In this document: positions 48,104 through 57,022 of the stretch, one piece after another
Numbering within the stretch: the stretch's first letter is position 1
Layout: each line of letters starts with the position of its first letter
Assembly: GCA_030532385.1 (NCBI GenBank)
Contig: JAUNLG010000003.1
Coordinates: forward strand, 48,685 to 112,684
Direction of reading: 5' to 3'
DNA length: 64,000 nucleotides
Origin: Anaerococcus sp.
GTDB taxonomy: Bacteria; Bacillota; Clostridia; Tissierellales; Peptoniphilaceae
Notes under the pieces: generated by a model
The model's input: only the letters and a program-made list of their open reading frames with translations
What the model was told of the DNA's origin: nothing
Databases searched by the model: none
Made by a program: the position numbers and the translations under genes

Positions 48104-48574
48104 TTATTCTATAATTACCCTATTAACCTTAATTGTATCATTAATTTCTAAAATTATAAATGAATTTGATCCATCTCTTGAAAGAGACGGGGATGATGGA
48201 TTAAGCAATAAGATCCCATCTTTATATTCATTAATATATTGGTGGATGTGGCCAAAAATACCTATGTCACATCCAAGACTTTTAGCTTTTTTGATGATTT
48301 TCTCAAAGGTAAAGTAGACATCATACTTATGACCATGAGTTAAAAATATCTTCTTATCCCCTATATCTATAACTTCTTCAAGAGGCGCTTTTTCAAAGTA
48401 GTCGTTATTACCCTTGACTACATAATATTTTATCCCTGTCTCATAGCCTATATATTTTACATCCTCTACCCCATCTCCTGCATGAATTACTAGGTCTATA
48501 TCTTCATGGCTTAAGATATAATCGCTTATATCATCATACATTCCGTGGGTATCACTTGTTACTAGAATTTTCAT
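48104..48574 (-). CDS. Metallophosphoesterase, YfcE/MJ0936 family
   Basis: 156 residues. Metal motifs: LVTSDTHGMYDD near 4-15, LVIHAGDGVED near 29, VKGNNDYFE near 53, LTHGHKYDV near 75 and IFGHIHQYINE near 104. YfcE-type phosphodiesterase; physiological substrate unknown. Follows rdgB and overlaps its stop, the usual Firmicutes pair (ysnA-ysnB). Confidence 0.9.
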   Translation of the reverse strand: MKILVTSDTHGMYDDISDYILSHEDIDLVIHAGDGVEDVKYIGYETGIKYYVVKGNNDYFEKAPLEEVIDIGDKKIFLTHGHKYDVYFTFEKIIKKAKSLGCDIGIFGHIHQYINEYKDGILLLNPSSPSLSRDGSNSFIILEINDTIKVNRVIIE

Positions 48575-49149
48575 CTATTTTCCAAAAACTTTCTAAAACT
48601 ATCCATTGCCCTAGCCCTATGAGAAATCTTGTTTTTAACTTCTAAACTTATTTGACCAAGACTTTTATCAAAATCTTTTGGTATAAATATTTTATCATAG
48701 CCAAAGTTTAGGTCACCTTTTTCTTCATAGGCAATTTTTCCTTCTAAGATTCCTTCAAAGTAGTATATTTTTTCATCCTCATCTATATAAGCTATAACAG
48801 TTTTAAAATAGGCACTTCTATCATCCACACCCAATAAATCCCTTAATAATTTCCTTCTATTATCAAGGTCTGTTGCCTTTTCTCCTGCATACCTATGAGA
48901 ATGTACCCCTGGTTTTTGGCCTAAAGCTTTTACAAATAAACCTGTATCATCAGCAAAGACAGGTTTATTTAAAATTTTATATAAGGCCTTAGCCTTTATT
49001 AGTGCATTTTCCTTTAAAGTCTCACCATTTTCCTCAACTTCAAAGTTTCCTATGCCTATTTGTTTCGGTATCTTAATATCTTCATTAGCTAGAAATTTTC
49101 TAACTTCTTTAAGCTTATTTTCATTTCCACTTGCAAATAATAATTCCAT
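48571..49149 (-). CDS. rdgB: RdgB/HAM1 XTP/dITP pyrophosphatase
   Basis: 192 residues, removing deaminated purine triphosphates. Motifs: LLFASGNENKLKEVRKFL at 3-20, KPVFADDTGLFVKALGQKPG near 63-82 and the C-terminal SHRARAMDSFRKFL. The start at 49147-49149 has AGGAG before it. A start further upstream would lie ahead of the predicted transcription start, so it is rejected. Confidence 0.95.
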   Translation of the reverse strand: MELLFASGNENKLKEVRKFLANEDIKIPKQIGIGNFEVEENGETLKENALIKAKALYKILNKPVFADDTGLFVKALGQKPGVHSHRYAGEKATDLDNRRKLLRDLLGVDDRSAYFKTVIAYIDEDEKIYYFEGILEGKIAYEEKGDLNFGYDKIFIPKDFDKSLGQISLEVKNKISHRARAMDSFRKFLENR

Positions 49150-49165
49150 TTTTTCTCCTATAAAA

Positions 49166-49195
49166 ATCATATCAGATTTTTTGCTTTTTCGTCAA
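49166..49195 (-). promoter_or_regulatory. Promoter of the rdgB unit
   Basis: TTGACG (49190-49195), 18 bases, TATGAT (49166-49171) on the minus strand; leader of about 10 bases. Confidence 0.7.
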
Positions 49196-49201
49196 ATCAA
49201 A

Positions 49202-50695
49202 TTATCTTTGATCTTCTATAATTTCATTATAGTCAGTGAAGGCTGATTCTAAGGATTCTCCTGACTTACCTGCCTGCTCATCTATAGAAATTATACTTGT
49301 TGGATTTATAGTTGGAATACTATAGATTGGAGATTTTTCTATCAGTCCATCCTTTATCCTGTGGATTAAAAGCTCATCAGAAGTTTGGATTAATATATAC
49401 TTATCATTTTGGAGAATATAATAATCCTTAGCTTGAGTATTGATATTTTTAACCTGGTCTTTTCCTATACTTGTTTTACTATTAGCCTTATTTATCATTT
49501 GATTGCCTATGGCTATTTCCATTGGAAAGAACTTTTGGAAAAAGTCATCACCGTCACCAGAATATACCGATGATTGGAAAATCCATTGGCCCATATCCCT
49601 TACTATACCAAAGTTTGTATGGTCAAAAGAAATATTATCTTCATCAATGTTATCAAAATTAACCCTAGCTTCCTCTAAAATCCTAGATTTAAATATAAGG
49701 TCTGAATCTTCCTCACCTGTGTATTCTTCAAGAGATAAAAACTTCGAATCCTTTATATTTTTTGTCTCTAGCATAGCATATTTTGTTATTGGGTTGGCAT
49801 TAGCTAGGGAGCTATAATCTATTGATAAATAATCATTAGATGCGTAATTTAACCTCATGTTTAGGTTTATATCTTTAAAAGTATAGGTTTGTTTGATTTT
49901 GCTATCAGATAAATTTTCTCTTACCCTAATTGGATAGGAAATTATTTGATCATAATTATCTGTTATATTATTTGAATCAAGGTTAATTGACCAATACTCT
50001 TCCTTATCCTTAACAAAGATATTATAAGCCTTCTTGTAGGAGATCTGCCCATCTTTAACACTAATTAGGTAAGTGTAATAATTATATATGTTTTCTCCCA
50101 CATTATTTTCCATCCTCTCTCTTACACCTAAGATCAGGGATACATCTTCCTCAACTTCTTGACCTTTAGCATTGGTTATCCTCTCGCTTGCAGCCTTGTT
50201 TGAATACTCATTTATAATTTTTGAATCTATCGAATCAGATATTCTGGCTATAACGATTATAGAATTGTTTAAGACAAAAAACATCTGACTGTCGCTTATC
50301 TTGATAAAATCTTTTGAAAAAAGTTGCCCCTGGGAGGCATTGATTATAACTGCTTCTTCATCTTGGTTAATATTATCTGTATTAAAGCCTCTATTTTTTA
50401 AGTACTTGGCTAAATTGACATATTTTGAAGAAAAATTAGGAGGATATGCGTAGGATTCTCCTATACCAACTAGGGTATTGTCTATATAAACTTCATCTCC
50501 AAGTCCTATAGGTTCATTTCCCTGGCTAGCTTCTTCTTTTTTTATCTCAACAACCTGCCAAGTTCCTTTTATATCAATATCATCCTTTTTAGGCGTTTGG
50601 ATTAGGTTATTAAGCTCTTGTGGCTTTGAGTTTGTACATGAACTTAAGATAAGGATAAGAAAAATACCCAGTAAATACCTAATTATCTTTTTCAT
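49202..50695 (-). CDS. Predicted lipoprotein linked to a two-component system
   Basis: 497 residues. The N-terminus MKKIIRYLLGIFLILILSSC is a lipoprotein signal peptide with the lipobox LSSC (Cys20), so the protein is probably anchored outside the membrane. The rest is polar, beta-rich and contains many Asp/Ser/Ile; no domain is recognised. It starts inside the 3' end of the histidine kinase gene with GAGG before the ATG, so it is the third gene of response regulator-kinase-lipoprotein. It may modulate the sensor or be a target; both are inference. Confidence 0.75.
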   Translation of the reverse strand: MKKIIRYLLGIFLILILSSCTNSKPQELNNLIQTPKKDDIDIKGTWQVVEIKKEEASQGNEPIGLGDEVYIDNTLVGIGESYAYPPNFSSKYVNLAKYLKNRGFNTDNINQDEEAVIINASQGQLFSKDFIKISDSQMFFVLNNSIIVIARISDSIDSKIINEYSNKAASERITNAKGQEVEEDVSLILGVRERMENNVGENIYNYYTYLISVKDGQISYKKAYNIFVKDKEEYWSINLDSNNITDNYDQIISYPIRVRENLSDSKIKQTYTFKDINLNMRLNYASNDYLSIDYSSLANANPITKYAMLETKNIKDSKFLSLEEYTGEEDSDLIFKSRILEEARVNFDNIDEDNISFDHTNFGIVRDMGQWIFQSSVYSGDGDDFFQKFFPMEIAIGNQMINKANSKTSIGKDQVKNINTQAKDYYILQNDKYILIQTSDELLIHRIKDGLIEKSPIYSIPTINPTSIISIDEQAGKSGESLESAFTDYNEIIEDQR

Positions 50696-52154
50696 TCTTA
50701 TACCTCGGAATCTTTACTGTTACATTAGTACCTACTTTATATTTGCTTTTAATTACAAGTTTCCCATCATGGGCCTTTACAATCTCTTCACTTATTGATA
50801 AGCCAAGACCAGTATGGGACTTAGATGAAGATCCTTTATAAAATTTACTTGATACAAAAGCAATTTCATCTTCCTTAATTCCCTCTCCAGTATCTTTTAC
50901 ACTAATACTTACATCAGAACCATCTTGGTCTACTATTACTTCAATAAGGCCTTTTTCATAGGAAAATTTTATAGCATTATCTATAATGTTTATAAACACT
51001 TCCTTCATCCTTGACTTATCAGCAAGTACAAGTATTTCCTTATAAACTGTAATAAATTTAAAGTTTATATCAAGGCTTTCAGTCCTTGGGCTAAGTTGGG
51101 TATAGACTTGTTTAACCAGGTCTACTATATTTAAAACTTCCTTATTATATTTAAAGTTAGATGAAGATAGGCGGGAGAAATCTAAAAGATCTTCTACCAT
51201 CATCGATAGCCTATCACCCTCATCTTCTATAATCTTTAATCCCTGACCCATCATATCTTCATCCTTTTGCATCTCTGGGGCCTGGAGGGTAATAGCCCAT
51301 CCCTTAATAGATGTTAAAGGAGTTCTTAGCTCATGGGAAACTGAAGATATAAATTCATTTTTCATATCCTCTCTTTTTATAATATTTTCAGATAATAAAT
51401 TAAGGGTCTTGGCCAATTCTGAAATCTCATTATTTCCATCAACCTTAGCCTTAAGAGTGTAATCTCCTCCTGCAAATTTTTCAGAAACTTTAATCAACTC
51501 ATTTATAGGTTTAATAAAGCTAGATGCTGCAAAAAAAGAAACAATTAAGGCTGAAAGTGTAACTATTATACCAAATATAATATACCAGAACATATCACCT
51601 TCTATTCTTTCATCTACCTTGGCTGTCGATGAGCTTAACCTTATTATTCCTACCTGCTGGTCATTAGAGATCAAAGGGAAGGATAAGGATATTACCTTCT
51701 CCTTGCTAAAATCTCTTTTTATAGTTGAAAAGTCCCGCTTTCCTTCTATTGCAGATTTAACATCTCCTGTATCCAACCTTTGACCTACCGCAGATGAAGC
51801 CTGAGAATCAAATAATAAAAGTCCTGCATTATCAAGAATTTGTACTTGGGTTTCGTTTTGCCTATAAAATAAGTTCTTATCTCCAATTATAATTTCACTT
51901 AGGTCATACCTATTCATATAATTGGAAAATTGTATCTGATTAATCCTGGCTTGATTTTTCATAGAATCTGTAAGGGCAGATTCATAATAGTACCTAATGC
52001 TATTATAGGCAAAAACTTCAAATCCTATAACAACGGTCACCACAAATAACATTACAATTTTTATAACATTAAATTTGATGCTAGAATTAGGGTGGTCGTT
52101 ATTATAGGATAAGATTTGCTTATCTAGAAATTCTTCTCGTTTTTTTACTTCCAT
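50679..52154 (-). CDS. Sensor histidine kinase
   Basis: 491 residues. Two membrane helices (FNVIKIVMLFVVTVVIGFEV near 28-47; MFWYIIFGIIVTLSALIVSF near 188-207) flank an extracellular domain of about 140 residues. HAMP follows, then the H-box SSVSHELRTPLTSIKGW near 270-286, N-box INIIDNAIKFSYE near 390, and G-box DTGEGIKEDE and GLGLSISEEIV near 438-466. The signal is unknown. It overlaps the response regulator upstream and the lipoprotein downstream, so all three are likely coexpressed. Confidence 0.95.
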   Translation of the reverse strand: MEVKKREEFLDKQILSYNNDHPNSSIKFNVIKIVMLFVVTVVIGFEVFAYNSIRYYYESALTDSMKNQARINQIQFSNYMNRYDLSEIIIGDKNLFYRQNETQVQILDNAGLLLFDSQASSAVGQRLDTGDVKSAIEGKRDFSTIKRDFSKEKVISLSFPLISNDQQVGIIRLSSSTAKVDERIEGDMFWYIIFGIIVTLSALIVSFFAASSFIKPINELIKVSEKFAGGDYTLKAKVDGNNEISELAKTLNLLSENIIKREDMKNEFISSVSHELRTPLTSIKGWAITLQAPEMQKDEDMMGQGLKIIEDEGDRLSMMVEDLLDFSRLSSSNFKYNKEVLNIVDLVKQVYTQLSPRTESLDINFKFITVYKEILVLADKSRMKEVFINIIDNAIKFSYEKGLIEVIVDQDGSDVSISVKDTGEGIKEDEIAFVSSKFYKGSSSKSHTGLGLSISEEIVKAHDGKLVIKSKYKVGTNVTVKIPRYKNEKDN

Positions 52155-52843
52155 CTATATCCTGTTCCCCACACTGTTTCAATATATTCTGGTTTTGCAG
52201 GATTATCCTCGATTTTCGCTCTTATTCTTCTTATATTTACATCGACAATTTTTGTATCATTAGTCACATTTTCTCCCCAAGTAGCCTTCATTATCTCATC
52301 CCTTGACATAGCCTTACCCTTATTTTTTACGAAATTTTGAAGGATGGTAAATTCAGTTGGTGTAACATCAATCTCACTTTTATTCTTATAAAAGGTTTTA
52401 GAATAAATATCAAGAGTAAAAGGACCGTCATTTATAGTATCCTTATGGTTGGTATCATCTTTTACCTGACTTAAGTTTACCCTTCTCATCAAAGACCTGA
52501 CCCTAAGTAGGAGTTCTTGGGGGTTAAAGGGCTTTATTATATAGTCATCAGCTCCCTTCTCTAGACCAAGTATCTTATCTATGTCCTGAGATTTGGCTGA
52601 TACCATTATAATTCCTGTCATAGGTGACATATCCCTAATCCTCTCACAAACCTCATAACCTGAAATTCCTGGCAACATTATATCTAAAATTGCAACCGCT
52701 GGCTCTTCTTCCTGAAAAATTTTAATCGCATCTTCCCCACTACCAGCTTCTAGGGTCTGATAACCTTGGTAATCAAGGTTTATCTTCATAAACTGTCTTA
52801 TTGGGTCTTCATCATCAACTATTAAAATTTTATTATTTTCCAT
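52145..52843 (-). CDS. OmpR/PhoB-family response regulator
   Basis: 232 residues. Receiver domain with acidic DDEDP near 10, phosphorylation site AILDIMLPGISG near 51-62 (Asp54), and the conserved Lys in DDYIIKPFNP near 104; C-terminal winged helix with VTPTEFTILQNFVKNKGKAM near 157-176 and VDVNIRRIRAKIED near 202. The start at 52841-52843 has AAAGGATGG before it and lies inside the end of the ROK gene. Confidence 0.95.
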   Translation of the reverse strand: MENNKILIVDDEDPIRQFMKINLDYQGYQTLEAGSGEDAIKIFQEEEPAVAILDIMLPGISGYEVCERIRDMSPMTGIIMVSAKSQDIDKILGLEKGADDYIIKPFNPQELLLRVRSLMRRVNLSQVKDDTNHKDTINDGPFTLDIYSKTFYKNKSEIDVTPTEFTILQNFVKNKGKAMSRDEIMKATWGENVTNDTKIVDVNIRRIRAKIEDNPAKPEYIETVWGTGYRWK

Positions 52844-53735
52844 TATCCATCCTTTCAAAGGCTATTCTCGCTGCTCCTATTACTCCAGCATTGTTCAAAA
52901 ATTTTGCAGGTATTATCTCTACAGAATCTGGCTTATGGCAAACTTGTTTGAATTTTTCAACCATCCCATCCCAGAATAAGTCCTTTGATGCAATTACACC
53001 ACCACCTATTACTATTGCTTGTGGATCAAATATATTCCTTAGACTAGTCAAAAAATAGGCTAAATTTTTTTGATAAGATTTAAGTACTTCTTTAGCGTTT
53101 GGATCTTTCTTAATTAGGTCAAACACTTCTTTTCCGCTGGCAGTTTTTCCTGTAAGTTCTTGATATTCTCTGCCTATTCCTGTTCCTGAACAATATTGCT
53201 CAGCACATCCTAATTGACCACATGTACAAGTCCTTCCTTCAGGATATAAAATCATATGGCCAAGCTCAGCTCCCTGAAAGTTTGACCCTTGTAAGATTCC
53301 ACCATCTTCTGTATAGACAGCTCCACCTAGGCCCGTTCCTAAGGTTATCATAACTACATTTTTGTAATTTTTACATGCACCTATCCATTTTTCTGCAATT
53401 AGGGCAATATTGGCATCATTTTCTACAAAAACAGGAAGATCTACAAATTTTTCTACAGCTTCCTTCAAATTAAGGCCGGTCCAACCCTTGATGTTGCCAG
53501 CAAAAGTTACAATTCCATTTTCCGCATCTATAAAACCTGGTGTCCCTATGCCAATTGCACTTGCGCTTTTATAGTCAAGCTTATATATGGCTTCTTTTAT
53601 ATTTTCTAATACCTGGTCACGACCCTTATCGGCATTTGTAGGTACTTCTTCCCTTTCTAAAATATTGCCAATTTCGTCAATTAAACACGCATTAATCTTA
53701 GTGCCACCTAAATCAATTCCAATTACCTTTTTCAT
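52833..53735 (-). CDS. glcK: ROK family glucokinase
   Basis: 300 residues. ATP motif IGIDLGGTKINACLID at 5-20, catalytic GNIKGWTGL and VENDANIAL near 103-111, and the ROK zinc motif CTCGQLGCAEQYCSG near 173-187. It phosphorylates glucose (other hexoses possible) with ATP. The start overlaps the pseudouridine synthase end; SD GGAG. Confidence 0.92.
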   Translation of the reverse strand: MKKVIGIDLGGTKINACLIDEIGNILEREEVPTNADKGRDQVLENIKEAIYKLDYKSASAIGIGTPGFIDAENGIVTFAGNIKGWTGLNLKEAVEKFVDLPVFVENDANIALIAEKWIGACKNYKNVVMITLGTGLGGAVYTEDGGILQGSNFQGAELGHMILYPEGRTCTCGQLGCAEQYCSGTGIGREYQELTGKTASGKEVFDLIKKDPNAKEVLKSYQKNLAYFLTSLRNIFDPQAIVIGGGVIASKDLFWDGMVEKFKQVCHKPDSVEIIPAKFLNNAGVIGAARIAFERMDNGK

Positions 53736-54694
53736 TTTTGCTCCAATCTAAAAATATCATCCTTTAGTTTATAAATCTGATCAGTTTTATTTGATAAAAA
53801 TTCTTTGCCTTCTAGGTATTCTAAGCCTTTTATTTTACCAAAAACAAGTTTATAGGCCAATAGTACTTGGTTGTCTACCCCTATCTTTTTAAGCTCCTGG
53901 TTGACCTTCCAATCCCCATACTTCCTATCTCCAATTATAGGCGTTTTATTTTTCTTTAAAGAAAATCTAATTTGATGGGTTTTTCCTGTATAAAGCATAC
54001 ATTCTACCAAGCTAAAGCTTCCATTGGTTTCTAGAGGTCTAAAGAATGTTTTGATTTGCTTGCCATCCCTAGAAGATTTTATCCTATTTTTATTCTCATT
54101 TTTATCTATCTTAGTTTCTATAAAAAACTCTCTTTTAACTTCTCCCTTAACAAGAGTTAGGTAGTACTTATCAATATCTCCTTGTCTTATGGCCTTATTT
54201 AGGGCTCTTAGGGCTTTTGCGTTTTTTCCACCTATTACTAAACCCTCTGTATTCCTATCAAGACGATTTACTACAGCAGGCCTGAAGGTCTTATCTCTTT
54301 TACTTAAAAAATTTGTTTTATAAAGATAGTTGATCATATTATCAAGTAGGTTGTCTCCATAATCTTTCTTAGATGCAGCATGGGTTAAAGTTCCCTTTTT
54401 CTTATCCATAATAAGAAGGTTCTTATCTTCATAAATTACATCTAAGTCAAAATCCCTAGGAGTAAAATCAGTTTTCCTAACCCACTTTTTAAAGTCCCTA
54501 TCTTTTATATACATGGTTACCTTGTCACCTGGGTATATAAAATCATCATTTTTCGCCCTTTTATCATTTATTTTAAAATTCTTTTTCCTTATATTTTTCT
54601 GGATGAGCGAAAGTGGGGCATTTTCTAAATACTTTCTTAAAAACCTATCAAACCTTTGGTTACCATCATTTTCATTAATTTCTACTTCTATCAT
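53732..54694 (-). CDS. RluA-family pseudouridine synthase
   Basis: 320 residues. N-terminal S4 domain (about 8-80), then the catalytic domain: VVNRLDRNTEGLVIGGKNAK near 140-159 with the active Asp, and the TGKTHQIRFSLKKN motif near 243-256. RluA/RluD-like enzymes modify 23S rRNA or tRNA; the site cannot be predicted. It starts closely after the 181-residue unknown gene without a clear Shine-Dalgarno. Confidence 0.92.
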   Translation of the reverse strand: MIEVEINENDGNQRFDRFLRKYLENAPLSLIQKNIRKKNFKINDKRAKNDDFIYPGDKVTMYIKDRDFKKWVRKTDFTPRDFDLDVIYEDKNLLIMDKKKGTLTHAASKKDYGDNLLDNMINYLYKTNFLSKRDKTFRPAVVNRLDRNTEGLVIGGKNAKALRALNKAIRQGDIDKYYLTLVKGEVKREFFIETKIDKNENKNRIKSSRDGKQIKTFFRPLETNGSFSLVECMLYTGKTHQIRFSLKKNKTPIIGDRKYGDWKVNQELKKIGVDNQVLLAYKLVFGKIKGLEYLEGKEFLSNKTDQIYKLKDDIFRLEQK

Positions 54695-54696
54695 AA

Positions 54697-55242
54697 TTAA
54701 TACGATTTATTCACATAAGAATCTATTAAAGATAAGCGGGCCTTGGTAGAAAACACCTTGTTTTCCTTGAGTTTTTCTAGGATTTTTTTATTTTTCGAAT
54801 GAAGTATTAACCTATCTTCATCTAAAATATTTATTTCATAAATTAAACCTCTTAGCCTTTTTGACTTAAGATCTATGTAATAGGATTCAAGATTTTTATA
54901 ATCTAGGATTGCTAAAAGCCTTTGGGTAGCAATATCCTTAAGATAATAGTAATTTTCCCTATCATTGATTAATTTATTATAATATTTTCTCTTCTTTTTT
55001 GAATTTAGATAGGCCTTAGCTTCAAAATTACATTTCTTAGCCATAACATTATAGTATTGATAGTTAAAAATGGCCTGGCTAAAGGTGTTGATCTGAGAAA
55101 ATGGTTTTAGATTAAGCTTTTTAAAAAAATCATAGTTCAGCCTTAAAAATTCGTCCTTATCTATCTTAGATTCATCTAATAAATCTATAGATTCCTTTCT
55201 CCACTTTTCAAACTCTTCTAGTTTGCATTCTTCTATATTCAT
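54697..55242 (-). CDS. Protein of unknown function (181 residues)
   Basis: Not recognised. Mostly helical, rich in Lys, Asn, Tyr and Leu, with no signal peptide or membrane helix; two cysteines. A basic, Tyr-rich middle (KKKRKYYNKLINDRENYYYL near 83-102) could bind nucleic acid, which is only a guess. Its ATG lies three bases beyond the T-run of a strong terminator and has no Shine-Dalgarno, so its expression signal is unclear. It precedes an RluA-type pseudouridine synthase. Confidence 0.65.
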   Translation of the reverse strand: MNIEECKLEEFEKWRKESIDLLDESKIDKDEFLRLNYDFFKKLNLKPFSQINTFSQAIFNYQYYNVMAKKCNFEAKAYLNSKKKRKYYNKLINDRENYYYLKDIATQRLLAILDYKNLESYYIDLKSKRLRGLIYEINILDEDRLILHSKNKKILEKLKENKVFSTKARLSLIDSYVNKSY

Positions 55243-55244
55243 AA

Positions 55245-55271
55245 TAAAAAAACCGTCTCTATTGAGACGGT
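55245..55271 (-). terminator. Terminator after the P-loop gene
   Basis: ACCGTCTC-AATA-GAGACGGT (55264-55271 with 55252-55259) followed by seven Ts on the minus strand. Confidence 0.93.
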
Positions 55272-55276
55272 CGCAA

Positions 55277-55705
55277 CTAATCTTCTAGTTTCAATTCAAT
55301 GATTTGTGCATCTAGAGAGTCAGGAACGTCTGATTTTTTCCAATCCAATCCTAGGTAAATGTCAGATTTTGAATACTCAGAAAGATTGTTAAGTCTACTA
55401 GCAACTTCATTGATATTTTCACTTGTGATTTCTATGATATCATATATTCCATCGATAAAGATTTTTCCAATATCATAATCACGTGCAAGGATGCCACCAA
55501 CAAATCCTAAAAGTCCGTCAATATTTTTAATCTTATAGCTAGATGCATTTATTAATCTCACCTTATGGTCTAAAGTTTGAATTTGGTCATCATCTGTGTC
55601 GATAAAAACTATATTGTTATTTCCCTTTTCTTTTTCTTTATTAGCTTCTTCAACTAAATATTTTGTTTTACCAACACCTTGTTCTCCTAATACTAGATAA
55701 ATCAT
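55277..55705 (-). CDS. Small P-loop NTPase-like protein, function unknown
   Basis: 142 residues. Walker A GEQGVGKTKYLVEEA at 7-21, a possible Walker B IGKIFIDGIYDI near 78-89, and little after the core fold. No targeting signal. The compact size resembles nucleotide-binding proteins annotated loosely in clostridia, but I cannot assign a role. It starts in the radical SAM stop with AAGGGGG before it and ends the unit that starts at yitT. Confidence 0.7.
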   Translation of the reverse strand: MIYLVLGEQGVGKTKYLVEEANKEKEKGNNNIVFIDTDDDQIQTLDHKVRLINASSYKIKNIDGLLGFVGGILARDYDIGKIFIDGIYDIIEITSENINEVASRLNNLSEYSKSDIYLGLDWKKSDVPDSLDAQIIELKLED

Positions 55706-56655
55706 TTTGATTCCCCCTTAATTTTGTCAAATATTTTTTTATAGGCCTTATCACCTTGGATAAATCCTTGCCTATTCATCATTTCTATTATTTCATCTCT
55801 AATCAGCCACCAAGAAGTATCCCAATTACAAAATATGGTCTCTTCCTCAGGTGCCCTACCTACTAACCTTGCTATGGCAGTATCCTTATTGATATATCTT
55901 AGAAAAGTAATTACATTATCTTGGTAATCTTTTTTATCAATCATATCAACTTCTTTATCTTCATACATCCTAGCAAGCTTAGTTCCCTTAACTACATATA
56001 AAGAATGTAGCTTTACTTCCTTTACTTCTAGAGCATTTAAAATTCTTGCAGACTCAATTATATCTCTTTTATCATCCCAGGGTAGGGATAAGATCAAGTG
56101 AGCACAAATCCTAAAACCATAATCTCTTATCATAAGGGCTGCTTTAATAAAGTCAGCTAGACTCTCACCCCTATTTAGTATATCAAGACTTCTATAGTTT
56201 GCTGTCTGAAGACCTAGTTCAAAGGTAATATCAATACCAGTCTTTTTGGCGAATTTTTCTAAAAAATCTAGTTTATCAAGACTGATACAATCACTTCTTG
56301 TTGATATAGCTATACCAACAATATAATCCTTATCGCAAGCTCTTATAACTTCCTTAAAGTCATCTAAGGGCATATAGGTATTTGAGAAGTTTTGAAAATA
56401 AGCAATAAATTTATCCGCTTTATATCTCCTACCTATGTAGGCTTTATTGCTTTCAAGTTGGTCTGAAACTGTCATATATGATGGAAGATTTTCAAATGAT
56501 CCCCCAGATTCAGAACAAAAAATACAGCCACCCCTGCCACAAGCCCCATCTCTATTAGGGCAAGTTAGGTCAAGTTTTATAGGTAGTTTATATACTTTGC
56601 TTCCGTAAGTATCCTTATAATACTTACTTATAGAATAATATGGTATATTATTCAT
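55702..56655 (-). CDS. Radical SAM protein, TIGR01212 (YhcC-like) family
   Basis: 317 residues. N-terminal CPNRDGACGRGGCIFC near 32-47 carries the Cys residues for the [4Fe-4S]-SAM cluster, with the longer spacing typical of this family. TRSDCISLDKLDFL and TFELGLQTANYRSLDILNRG near 144-163 and ICAHLILSLPWDD near 187-199 are the core barrel. The family reaction is not established; it is related to Elp3-like and coproporphyrinogen-type enzymes. ATG at 56653-56655 is chosen over the adjoining TTG. Confidence 0.88.
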   Translation of the reverse strand: MNNIPYYSISKYYKDTYGSKVYKLPIKLDLTCPNRDGACGRGGCIFCSESGGSFENLPSYMTVSDQLESNKAYIGRRYKADKFIAYFQNFSNTYMPLDDFKEVIRACDKDYIVGIAISTRSDCISLDKLDFLEKFAKKTGIDITFELGLQTANYRSLDILNRGESLADFIKAALMIRDYGFRICAHLILSLPWDDKRDIIESARILNALEVKEVKLHSLYVVKGTKLARMYEDKEVDMIDKKDYQDNVITFLRYINKDTAIARLVGRAPEEETIFCNWDTSWWLIRDEIIEMMNRQGFIQGDKAYKKIFDKIKGESK

Positions 56656-57004
56656 CAATTACATCTTCACTATCCAAGTCATTTTCATAATCATCCATTA
56701 GATTATCAAGGGCTTGTTCATCCCAATAATGGGAGAATATATGAAAGACTTCCTCTAATTCTTCTTCATCTTCTATTAACTCAAGATTGACTTCATCATC
56801 ATCAAAATTGTCATTATAATAAAATAAGTAAATTTGGCTAGAGTCATTAGATAAAAGAGCTACATAGTCTGTATCATCTACTGTAAAAATATCAACTAAA
56901 AAAGTTTGGTCGACATTCTCGCCAAAGCCTATATCTATGATGGCCTTACCTTCATTTTTACCAAATTCTACTTCATGTCCGTGTAGGTTAAATTTCTCAC
57001 TCAT
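56648..57004 (-). CDS. DUF1292 protein, long acidic form
   Basis: 118 residues, starting MSEKFNLHGHEVEFGKNEGK. The DUF1292 core (TFLVDIFTVDDTDYVALLSN near 34-53, IYLFYYNDNFDDD near 58) is followed by a strongly acidic helix and tail. The start at 57002-57004 has AGGAG upstream. Paralogue of the 80-residue protein at 15.6 kb. Function unknown; here it lies between an M20-like gene and a radical SAM gene rather than beside ruvX. Confidence 0.8.
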   Translation of the reverse strand: MSEKFNLHGHEVEFGKNEGKAIIDIGFGENVDQTFLVDIFTVDDTDYVALLSNDSSQIYLFYYNDNFDDDEVNLELIEDEEELEEVFHIFSHYWDEQALDNLMDDYENDLDSEDVIDE

Positions 57005-57022
57005 AAGATCTCCTAACATTTA

